From Nitrospiraceae bacterium (GTDB lineage: Bacteria > Nitrospirota > Thermodesulfovibrionia > UBA6902): DNA of 25,249 nt. The notes beneath the pieces were generated by a model that saw only the letters and a list, made by a program, of their open reading frames with translations, made no database searches and was not told the DNA's origin. The position numbers and the translations under genes were made by a program. The stretch covers positions 1,839,907 through 1,865,155 of the forward strand of contig CP070644.1 in NCBI GenBank assembly GCA_020354155.1, written 5' to 3'. Positions 14,477-22,160 of this stretch are shown one piece after another (the stretch's first letter is position 1; the number at the start of each line of letters is the position of its first letter).

Positions 14477-15433
14477 GTGAGAGTGTTTGTTCTATGTGTT
14501 TTTGCAATGTATATCACTGTAACATTATCCGGTTGCAGCTCAATGAAGGATATGCAGGGACTTTTAAAGAAAAGCCAGTATGAAATTATGCTGGAACGGC
14601 AAAAAAAAATTTCTGCTGCTTCTGATCAGAAGCATATAATGAGAAAGCTTCCTGCAATGAAGGCTGAAGAATATGAAAGGCTTGGAGATAACCATGCAAG
14701 GCAGGGAGATATAAACAGGGCCTTCATACAATACAATAATGCTCTTCGCCTGGACAGGGAAAATATTGCTGTACGACAAAAAATGGCACGTCTTTTTTTG
14801 AGGAAAGGACTGTATTCGCAGGCAATAAGATTTTTCCAGGATATTTTATTATCTGATCCGGAAAATTTTTTGGCCTTTGAGGGAATGGGACGGGCATATT
14901 TTAAAATGGAAAAATTGGAAGAGGCAGAAAAAAACTTTCGACGGGCTGTAAGGATAGATTCAGCACACTGGCAGGTCCATAATTTTCTTGGAATTATATA
15001 CGCCCGTCAGAAGGAATACGGAATTGCCATAGAAGAATATAAAATTGCTATTGCCCTTAATCCTGACGAGGGATCCTTATTCAATAACTTGGGAATGTCG
15101 TATTACTTTAACGGCGAATATAAAAATGCCCTGGCTTCATATATGAAAGGGCTTGAGCATGATGAGGTCAACACAAAAACATATAACAATCTGGGCCTGG
15201 TATTAAGCAAGTTGGCACGATATGATGAAGCGCTCGATGCATTCGAAAAAGCAGGAGACAAGGCTTCTGCTTACAATAACTTAGGATATATTTATATGAT
15301 TGAAGGTAAACATGGAGAGGCTGTTCGAGCTTTTGAAAAAGCTATCGAATTAAACAGCACCTATTATGTAAAGGCTCATGACAATATGGTGACGGTGAGG
15401 AAAATAAAGAGCACGGAATTGTCAGGACAATAG
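14477..15433 (+). CDS. tadD: TPR lipoprotein, TadD-like
   Basis: A 318-residue lipoprotein with lipobox LSGC (Cys20) after a short hydrophobic signal. Nearly all of the mature protein is TPR repeats, about seven units from residue 65 to 300. Examples are DNHARQGDINRAFIQYNNAL, YAKQKE-type turns and YNNLGYIYMIEGKHGEAVRAF. It is the better match to TadD of the two lipoproteins here, because it is TPR throughout. TadD proteins are periplasmic scaffolds needed for secretin assembly. The start is GTG at 14477, with AAAGGAG about nine bases upstream; no suitable ATG lies nearby. It is 40 bp after the previous TPR gene, so it is probably in the same operon. Confidence 0.85.
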   Translation: MRVFVLCVFAMYITVTLSGCSSMKDMQGLLKKSQYEIMLERQKKISAASDQKHIMRKLPAMKAEEYERLGDNHARQGDINRAFIQYNNALRLDRENIAVRQKMARLFLRKGLYSQAIRFFQDILLSDPENFLAFEGMGRAYFKMEKLEEAEKNFRRAVRIDSAHWQVHNFLGIIYARQKEYGIAIEEYKIAIALNPDEGSLFNNLGMSYYFNGEYKNALASYMKGLEHDEVNTKTYNNLGLVLSKLARYDEALDAFEKAGDKASAYNNLGYIYMIEGKHGEAVRAFEKAIELNSTYYVKAHDNMVTVRKIKSTELSGQ

Positions 15434-15466
15434 CATTTACAGAGGTATTCCAGGGGAGTCTAACGT

Positions 15467-16474
15467 TTGGATACATTGAAGAAAAAAAGTTTCATACTGG
15501 TAAGTTGTGCTCTTCTTCTTTTTGCTTCTCTCGCTGAAGGCAATGCGCTGATGGGGAAGAACCTGAGAAATGCAAAGGTGTTTATGGAAGCAGGTCACTA
15601 TCCGGAGGCTGTCAGCCTTCTGGAAAAGTCGGTCTTGGAAGATATTGAAAATGCTGAAGTGTATTTTCTGCTCGGCCTTGCCTATATGAATACCGACAAC
15701 TTCCAGGACGCCGGTGCAGTGTTTGAAAATGCCCATAAACTGAACCCGGACTTTGGACATGAAATAGGCCATGAATACCGAAAAATGGCAGACTGGTCTT
15801 TCTCTCAAGGAGAGTATCCTGCAGCGGGAAAGTATTTTGAGAAGGCTGTGAGTTTTGACCCTGGCATTGGTCAGCATAATGGATACAACTTCTTCGTTGC
15901 CCTTGGAGACAGGACCGGCAATGCTGAATATTACGCAAAAAGCCTTATTTATGCCTACGATGATGATCATCGGCGGCAACGGGTGGCGCATAAACTTTTG
16001 CAACTTTCTTCCCCCTCCTGTAAAGGTCAACAGTGTGAAGTGGAGAGGGAAGAAGAAAAAGATGGTAAAAAGGAAGATGGCGGGCAGAAAACACCTGATA
16101 CTGCTGACAATCGCCCATCCACAAAAGTAGTTTTTGAGAAGACCTTCACCTTTCAGGATGCCTTTGAAAATACCTTTGGGCAGATCAGAGCCATTCCATT
16201 TGAACAGGGTCTTGTCAGAGTCAACGATGAAATAGAAGTTATCGCCCGGTTAAAAGACGGCAGAGAGTTCGGAGGTAGAGAAATTGGTATATGGATGGGA
16301 AAGAACTATCACGAAAGCTGGGTAAAAAGTGAAGACGGCTACTTTAACGAGATCGTGAGAAAGAAGCCTGAAGGCAGCTTAATTATCAGCCTGGCGAAGA
16401 GAAAAGACATCGAGGTTGCAGTAAAGGTTAAGCGTAAAATCGACCCCGAGACAAAATTTTCTGAGAGTAGTTGA
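15467..16474 (+). CDS. exported TPR protein with an unassigned C-terminal domain
   Basis: A 335-residue protein with a Sec signal peptide (about 1-27, ending SLAEGNA). TPR-like units cover about 34-165 (MEAGHYPEAVSLLEKSV, SFSQGEYPAAGKYFEKAV). A charged linker (about 190-215, Glu/Lys-rich) leads to a C-terminal domain of about 110 residues. This domain has alternating hydrophobic strands (NDEIEVIARLKDGREFGG, REIGIWMGKNYHESW, SLIISLAKRKDIEVAVKV) and looks like a beta sandwich. I do not recognise it. The start is TTG at 15467 with GGGGAG eight bases upstream. It is the last gene of the plus-strand run before the convergent PBP1A gene. A role in Tad pilus assembly is inferred from position only. 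Confidence 0.75.
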   Translation: MDTLKKKSFILVSCALLLFASLAEGNALMGKNLRNAKVFMEAGHYPEAVSLLEKSVLEDIENAEVYFLLGLAYMNTDNFQDAGAVFENAHKLNPDFGHEIGHEYRKMADWSFSQGEYPAAGKYFEKAVSFDPGIGQHNGYNFFVALGDRTGNAEYYAKSLIYAYDDDHRRQRVAHKLLQLSSPSCKGQQCEVEREEEKDGKKEDGGQKTPDTADNRPSTKVVFEKTFTFQDAFENTFGQIRAIPFEQGLVRVNDEIEVIARLKDGREFGGREIGIWMGKNYHESWVKSEDGYFNEIVRKKPEGSLIISLAKRKDIEVAVKVKRKIDPETKFSESS

Positions 16475-16544
16475 GCGAATTGATACACATGGCGGGAGAG
16501 GACAGGTGTTGTATGTATAAAGGAATGTACTGCATTGGCCGCTT

Positions 16545-18908
16545 TTATTGATCATCCTCGCCAACTGGAATGTTTTTTAAATATTCTTTTTGACGCTGTA
16601 TGAGGTTCCTGTAAAATTCGCCCGAATAAAGCGTCGGGACCGTTCCTTCCTTGAAATATTCAACCTGTTTTTCTGTCTCATGAGTGGCAAGAAGCCCCGT
16701 CAGTGGGTCTATAAGGGCAGTGACTACCCCCTCAGGCGGCTGAAATGGTTTATTCTCGGGAGATTCTTCTGCACTGCCGACAACCGGAACTTCGGGCAGT
16801 GCCTTTTTCATAAAGGAAACCCAGATCGGGGCAGCGGCTCTGGAGCCCGTTTCTGCTTTGCCAAGGGTGGTCATATTGTCAAAGCCGACCCATACCCCGG
16901 CCACAAGTTCTGGTGAGTAACCGACAAACCAGGCGTCACGGTATTCATTCGTGGTACCCGTCTTGCCTGCAACAGGCCTGTGTAACTCTTTTGCCCTCCA
17001 ACCCGTTCCTCGTTTTACCACATCCTCCAGCATTGAGGTAATCAGATATGCTGTTTCAGGACTGATGGCCCGTACCTCCATGGGTTGGCTGTTTTCAATC
17101 ACCCTGCCCGCTGAATCGAGGATATACCTGACCGTAACGGGATCTCTTCTGATTCCGCCATGCGCAAATACAGTAAATGCTGAGGTTATTTCGAGGGGAC
17201 TTATGCTTATACTGCCGAGTCCGAGGGTGAGATTGTCGGGAAATGGTCCCCTGATCCCCATCCTGCCGGCGAGCCCTATCGTTTTATTCAGACCGATATC
17301 CTCGATCAGTTTTACGGTGATAACATTCATTGAATGAATGAGCGCTTCCCGTATCCTTGTCGCTCCCTGATATTTTTCATCATAGTTTTGCGGTTTCCAA
17401 TCGCCGAACTTCCCACTGTCATAGACCATGGGTTCATCAATTATTATGCTTGCAGGGGTAAAGCCGGAATCCATTGCCGCAGCGTATATGATTGGTTTGA
17501 AAACAGAGCCTGCCTGACGTCTGGCATCGACGGCTCTGTTAAATTCACTCTTGCTGAAATCATACCCTCCAACCATGGCCCGTACAGATCCCGTCAAGGG
17601 ATCTATTGCCACGATCGCACCCTGTACAAGTGGTTCCTGCTCCAGTATGAAGAGCGGCTCTTTGCCGCTGGTATCTTTTACCCGTACGTGAATCATATCC
17701 CCTGGCTTGAGCAGTTCATTCAATCGCACTTTCCTTCTCTGACGTATTAGAGTGCCCTTTGTGTCGATGATTCGCCGGGCCCATTTGGCATCATCAGCAT
17801 GAATTTGACCGATTATTCCCTTTGTCTTTACCGTTGCAGTTGAGGCAGTTACTCTTAGCACCGTTGCCTTTGCGAGGTCACCCTCTTTCAGTACAACTTT
17901 TTTAAAGACCTCGACATTTTTAAACTCTTCATCGGGGCTGACAGTCCTGTGGCCAAGGACACCTCTGAACCCCTTTCTTTTATCTATTCTTCTCAGACCC
18001 CGCTGCAGCGATTGAGCCGCTTCAATCTGCATTGTTTTATTTAAACCGGTATAGACCTTCAGACCTCCCTTGTAGATAAGATCATCACCGTATCTATCCT
18101 CAAGGTACCTCCTGATGTATTCGAGAAAGTAATCTGCCCCGAATCTTTCGGTACGCATACTTGTAAGATAGAGGGGGTGCTTGTAGGATTCTGCTGACTG
18201 TTCTTCAGTTATATACCCTTCCTCCTTCATTCTGTTCAAAACAATGAGCTGCCGCTCTTTTGCCCCATCGAGATTGCTGTAGGGAGAGTATCTGCTCGGT
18301 GCCTTTATCACGCCTGCCATCAGTGCTGCTTCTGCAAGGGTCATATCTGCGGCTGATTTGCCGAAATGTACCTTTGCGGCCATCTCAACGCCATAGGCGC
18401 CGCGACCAAAGTATATTTTGTTCAGGTACAATTCGAGTATCCCTTCCTTGGAGAGATTACGTTCAATCTTATATGCAAGAAATGCTTCTTTTAATTTTCT
18501 GGTAATTGTTTTTTCGGGGGAGAGAAAGACCACTTTTGCAAGCTGCTGGGTAATGGTACTTCCCCCCTCCTTGAACCTGCCCACCTGCACGTCGCGGGTG
18601 ATGGCCCTCATGATTGCAATGAAGTCAATGCCCTTATGGTCCCAGAAACGTGAATCTTCGACTGATACCACAGCCTGTATCAGGTGTTGCGGCATCCGGG
18701 AGAGGGCAATATATTCACCCTTTTCGATACGAAATTCACCGAGGAACGTATCATCGTCTGCATATACTTTTGTCCCCTGCACCGGCGTATAGTCCTTTAT
18801 TTCATCTATGTCAGGCACATCTTTGATGAGTGCAACGATTCCAGCGGACAGGGATCCCAAGGCAACAGCAATAATAAGGGCTATTGATCTGAAAACAATT
18901 CTTTTCAT
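16545..18908 (-). CDS. mrcA: penicillin-binding protein 1A (bifunctional class A PBP)
   Basis: A 787-residue inner-membrane enzyme that polymerises glycan strands and cross-links them. It has an N-terminal anchor (about 5-28). The GT51 glycosyltransferase domain (about 55-225) shows EDSRFWDHKG (catalytic Glu84), GGSTITQQLAK (115-125) and ERNLSKEGILELYLNKIYFG. An OB-like insert follows (about 310-420), then the transpeptidase domain with S468-V-F-K (SxxK), S526-M-N (SxN) and K649-T-G (KTG). All catalytic residues are intact. Length and order match PBP1A. The start codon is preceded by AAGGGG at a rather long distance. It converges on the third TPR gene with only 70 bp between the stops and no clear terminator. 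It is a cell-wall gene rather than a Tad component. Confidence 0.94.
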   Translation of the reverse strand: MKRIVFRSIALIIAVALGSLSAGIVALIKDVPDIDEIKDYTPVQGTKVYADDDTFLGEFRIEKGEYIALSRMPQHLIQAVVSVEDSRFWDHKGIDFIAIMRAITRDVQVGRFKEGGSTITQQLAKVVFLSPEKTITRKLKEAFLAYKIERNLSKEGILELYLNKIYFGRGAYGVEMAAKVHFGKSAADMTLAEAALMAGVIKAPSRYSPYSNLDGAKERQLIVLNRMKEEGYITEEQSAESYKHPLYLTSMRTERFGADYFLEYIRRYLEDRYGDDLIYKGGLKVYTGLNKTMQIEAAQSLQRGLRRIDKRKGFRGVLGHRTVSPDEEFKNVEVFKKVVLKEGDLAKATVLRVTASTATVKTKGIIGQIHADDAKWARRIIDTKGTLIRQRRKVRLNELLKPGDMIHVRVKDTSGKEPLFILEQEPLVQGAIVAIDPLTGSVRAMVGGYDFSKSEFNRAVDARRQAGSVFKPIIYAAAMDSGFTPASIIIDEPMVYDSGKFGDWKPQNYDEKYQGATRIREALIHSMNVITVKLIEDIGLNKTIGLAGRMGIRGPFPDNLTLGLGSISISPLEITSAFTVFAHGGIRRDPVTVRYILDSAGRVIENSQPMEVRAISPETAYLITSMLEDVVKRGTGWRAKELHRPVAGKTGTTNEYRDAWFVGYSPELVAGVWVGFDNMTTLGKAETGSRAAAPIWVSFMKKALPEVPVVGSAEESPENKPFQPPEGVVTALIDPLTGLLATHETEKQVEYFKEGTVPTLYSGEFYRNLIQRQKEYLKNIPVGEDDQ

Positions 18909-19017
18909 TATAAAAAAATTATTGTCCCCTTCTGTTTTCAGCGTCTTGTACTCTTCACATATTTAACTGATGCAAAGTTCATTTAACTACTTTTTCTCTT
19001 TATTATCGGTAGGTATC

Positions 19018-19140
19018 ATGAAAATAATGAGAATAGACATGTATGGAGAGATGAAATCTCAACATTCTGACCAACTTTATGAATTACTCTTTGGCTATGT
19101 TCTGTACCAGCGTCCCTTCATCGCACCTGACTCCTGTTGA
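19018..19140 (+). CDS. candidate 40-aa small ORF upstream of pgaA
   Basis: An ATG at 19018, with TAGGT about six bases upstream, opens a 40-codon frame starting MKIMRIDMYGEMKSQHSDQ and ending in a Cys before TGA at 19138-19140. I do not recognise it. Its 3' end overlaps the -35 of the candidate pga promoter. It may be a leader peptide or small regulator, but a frame of this length can occur by chance in 294 bp. Confidence is low. Confidence 0.2.
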   Translation: MKIMRIDMYGEMKSQHSDQLYELLFGYVLYQRPFIAPDSC

Positions 19141-19154
19141 TTCAAGGCTATAAT
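19127..19154 (+). promoter_or_regulatory. candidate sigma70 promoter of the pga operon
   Basis: CTGACT (19127-19132; four of six matches to TTGACA) and a perfect TATAAT (19149-19154) are separated by 16 bases. Transcription would begin near 19161, about 42 nt before the pgaA start. The call rests on consensus only; the -10 is strong, the -35 moderate. Confidence 0.45.
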
Positions 19155-19202
19155 TGAATTGTCCGATTAGTTAATAAGTAGAACATAAAAATAGATTAGT
19201 AT

Positions 19203-22160
19203 ATGAAAGATTATTCATTCATGAAGTTAGCAATGATCATTACCATAACATGTTGTACGTTTATGCTCCATGTGATGGTAGGAGACTCAGAGGTACTGCA
19301 AGAGAGGACAGGAGTATCTTCACTTGAAATAATTGATATTCAAAAGCCGGTATCTTCCGGCATATCCCTTTCAGTAGAAAAGGGAGCCCTAAAAGCCAGG
19401 GAGATGATAAAATCCGAGAAATATTCGGAGGCGATTCCCCTGCTTGAACCATACACCAGTGAGCCTCTCAGATATATAAGCGAGGTTTCTGACTATATTG
19501 TTCTCCTTTCCTGGCAGGAACGTTATCATGAAGCTATAGCTGCCTATGAGTCCCTGCCTGAATCATTTCCCCGGCAATCTTATCTTCTGCGAAATGCGGC
19601 AAAGGCCTACTATGAACTGGGACGATATGCGCCGGCTCTTTCTGCATATAAACAGGCGTTGCAGCAGTTGCCGGCAGATGAGGAGACGCAGAAGGGAATA
19701 ATCTATACGCTTCTACGTATGGAGCAATACGAAGAGGCCTCGCTTTACCTTGCACACTTTCAGAAAAAAGCTCCGGATTCGCTTTCACTGGCAGTCACAG
19801 CGGCAGATCTTTACCTGTGGCAGGGCAGGTATCTGGATGCCCTTGAGGTCTTTCAGCTGCTCATTGAGCGCAAAGAGTCTGAGAGCGAAACTCTCTATGA
19901 ATTGCGGAATAATCTTATTGCATCTCTTCCTGATGAAAGGCGGAAGCACATGGTGGAGTCATTGAGGCTTTCCACTGAAGAGGGCGATGAGAGTGCCTCT
20001 ATGAACTACATCCTTGTACTCATTATCAACAGGGATTTTAAAGAGGCGCTGAAGGCCTTTGAAAAATCGGAGAGAAAGGCTGACCTCTACCCTGACTACG
20101 TTCTGTCATGGATTGCCTGGACATATTTTAAAGCTGGAGAGAGAGAACAGGCAAAGACATATTATGAAATTATTCGGGCGCGGAGGCCGGATTACCCAAG
20201 GGCAGAACTGGGCATTGCATACTGTCTTGCGCAGGAAGGAAAGTATGAAGAGGCAATGGACATTATTGACAGGGCAGAAATGCGGGAGCCCCATAGTCCT
20301 GAAGCTCTGTTTGCCCGCGCCTATGTCTATGAACAGTCACGACGGTTCTGGAAAGCTATTCAGGAATACGATCGGATTCTCACAATCAACAGGGACAATG
20401 CAGTGGCAGGAAAACTGCGCAGTCGGGCATTTTCTGATCTTGGACTGAGCACACAGGCATTGAAGGAAACCGAAGGAGAGGAGATTCCTGACTCTGAGCT
20501 TGTTGACAGCATTATTGGTGACATGGCCGTAGACCGGATTCACTGGAAAGAGTATGAGAGAGCCCTTGTTGTGCTTGAGCCTGAAATATGGGAACGCGGC
20601 AATTTAAGGCGCAGATACGATTATATGATTGCACTGGCAGAAAACGGGGACATGAGAGAAGTAATCGCTGAATATGAAAAGCTTCTCCAGGAAAACATGG
20701 AACTTCCTCCATGGATACTGGAAAATGCAGCATCTGCCTACTTGTATATGGAGCAGCCGAAAAAGGCCATCCAGATATTCGATGATGTGCTGAGTGATTA
20801 TCCCCGATCATTCAACAGCAGGATTGGCAAGTTCTATGCCCTGCAGGAACTGAGGCAGTGGGAGGAAGGACGTAACGTCATTGGTGAGCTTGACAGGGAC
20901 ACCCCTGAATCTCTGAATCGCGGGAAGAGAGAAATCCCCAACTGGCTCAAGATGGATACAACGCTGGCCAGGGGCTGGTTCCTCATTTATGAGGACAAAC
21001 TTCAGGATGCTGAAGATTATTTCCTTGATCTCCATGAGAGGGCCCCGGCAAACATCGGCATTCGGAATGGATTGGCCCACACCTACATGTTGCGCGGCTG
21101 GCCGAGAAAGGCCCAGCGGGAATTCAGGATCATCAATACACTGGATCCCAAATATAGCAAAGCCCGGATAGGCCAGATTTCAGCGATGAACATGCTTCAC
21201 TCCAAAGAAGAAGCGCGGGCAGAAGCCCATACCCTTTATAACCTTCAGCCGAAAAACAAACATCTGCAGCAGCTGATGCGCCAGCTTGCCGTTGAAGAGA
21301 TGCGGGAACTCTACGGCAGTTTTAGTATTGCTGCTGATGACGATAACGTTGAGGAAATAGCCTCTGAAGTGCGCCTGACACAGCCCCTTGCACTCTATAC
21401 GGATGTATATGCATTTCTGTACTGGGCACGAACATCTGATAACGATTTGAAGAGCATGTTCAGACGTACAGGGATTGGGGTTTTGCATGCCTTGAACAGC
21501 TCATGGAGAATCAGACAGCAGGTGTCAGTAAGTTACAATGACGGCGAAGATCTCGGTTCATTCACGGAAATAGCCTTTACTCCTGATGACTATTGGACAT
21601 TGAATGTATCCTTTGATTCATTTATAACCGATGTGCCGATGCGGGCACGGGCTTTTGGTATTGAATCAAATAAACTTGATGCAGGTATAACCTACAGGGA
21701 GAGTGAATGGCGCAGCTACAGCCTTGGCTACTCCCGCATGAAATTTTCTGACAGCAATGAGAGGGACTCTGTATGGTTAGGATTTGAGCAGGGACTGCTG
21801 GTCAAAAATGACTGGAAGATGCGTATCTTTCTCGATCTCTATGCATCGGACAACAGCCGGACAGATGTTCCCTATTTCAGCCCAGACAGCGACTACGGTC
21901 TTAGTGTCACACATCTGACTGAGCACACCATAAAACGCATCTACAGAAAGGCATTTATTCACAGGCTCTATATTACAGCCGGCCTGTACAAGCAGGATGG
22001 CTTTTCTTCAGCTGCAACAGGCTCTCTCCGTTATGAACATGACTATGAACTCTCTGATACCCGGTTTCTGCTCTGGGGCATAATGTTCGGAAGGAACAAC
22101 TATGATGGAGAAACAGTCAGTGGCCAGAGTTTCGATCTTACAGTGAGGTGGCTGTTCTAA
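19203..22160 (+). CDS. pgaA: PNAG export outer-membrane porin PgaA, enlarged
   Basis: A 985-residue protein that would guide poly-beta-1,6-N-acetylglucosamine through the periplasm and across the outer membrane. A signal sequence (about 1-28) is followed by a long series of TPR units from about 55 to 690 (WQERYHEAIAAYESLPES, YYELGRYAPALSAYKQAL, LARGWFLIYEDKLQDAEDYF). The last 286 residues, from MRELYGSF near 700, are alternating beta strands rich in aromatic residues. They end in TVRWLF with a C-terminal Phe, the pattern of a 16-stranded barrel as in E. coli PgaA. E. coli PgaA is about 807 residues, so the TPR part here is about 180 residues longer. The chosen ATG lacks a clear ribosome binding site; Met7 is an alternative. 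Its TAA overlaps the pgaB ATG. Confidence 0.9.
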   Translation: MKDYSFMKLAMIITITCCTFMLHVMVGDSEVLQERTGVSSLEIIDIQKPVSSGISLSVEKGALKAREMIKSEKYSEAIPLLEPYTSEPLRYISEVSDYIVLLSWQERYHEAIAAYESLPESFPRQSYLLRNAAKAYYELGRYAPALSAYKQALQQLPADEETQKGIIYTLLRMEQYEEASLYLAHFQKKAPDSLSLAVTAADLYLWQGRYLDALEVFQLLIERKESESETLYELRNNLIASLPDERRKHMVESLRLSTEEGDESASMNYILVLIINRDFKEALKAFEKSERKADLYPDYVLSWIAWTYFKAGEREQAKTYYEIIRARRPDYPRAELGIAYCLAQEGKYEEAMDIIDRAEMREPHSPEALFARAYVYEQSRRFWKAIQEYDRILTINRDNAVAGKLRSRAFSDLGLSTQALKETEGEEIPDSELVDSIIGDMAVDRIHWKEYERALVVLEPEIWERGNLRRRYDYMIALAENGDMREVIAEYEKLLQENMELPPWILENAASAYLYMEQPKKAIQIFDDVLSDYPRSFNSRIGKFYALQELRQWEEGRNVIGELDRDTPESLNRGKREIPNWLKMDTTLARGWFLIYEDKLQDAEDYFLDLHERAPANIGIRNGLAHTYMLRGWPRKAQREFRIINTLDPKYSKARIGQISAMNMLHSKEEARAEAHTLYNLQPKNKHLQQLMRQLAVEEMRELYGSFSIAADDDNVEEIASEVRLTQPLALYTDVYAFLYWARTSDNDLKSMFRRTGIGVLHALNSSWRIRQQVSVSYNDGEDLGSFTEIAFTPDDYWTLNVSFDSFITDVPMRARAFGIESNKLDAGITYRESEWRSYSLGYSRMKFSDSNERDSVWLGFEQGLLVKNDWKMRIFLDLYASDNSRTDVPYFSPDSDYGLSVTHLTEHTIKRIYRKAFIHRLYITAGLYKQDGFSSAATGSLRYEHDYELSDTRFLLWGIMFGRNNYDGETVSGQSFDLTVRWLF

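Larger units (their letters stand above)
18909..19202. promoter_or_regulatory. spacer between mrcA and the pga operon
   Basis: A 294-bp AT-rich divergent spacer. On the plus strand it holds a candidate pga promoter (19127-19154) and a 40-codon small ORF (19018-19140). An imperfect direct repeat sits near mrcA: ATTTAACT at 18961-18968 and 18981-18988, 20 bp apart, about two helical turns. I could not find a convincing mrcA promoter. No RNA gene or terminator is evident. Confidence 0.5.

Noticed and set aside
15467..15550. Lipobox LVSC in the third TPR protein
   Set aside because: The Cys is inside the hydrophobic core at residue 14; a signal peptidase I site after GNA near 27 fits better.
16475..16544. 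Bidirectional terminator between the third TPR gene and mrcA
   Set aside because: I found no stable stem-loop with T-runs in the 70-bp gap.
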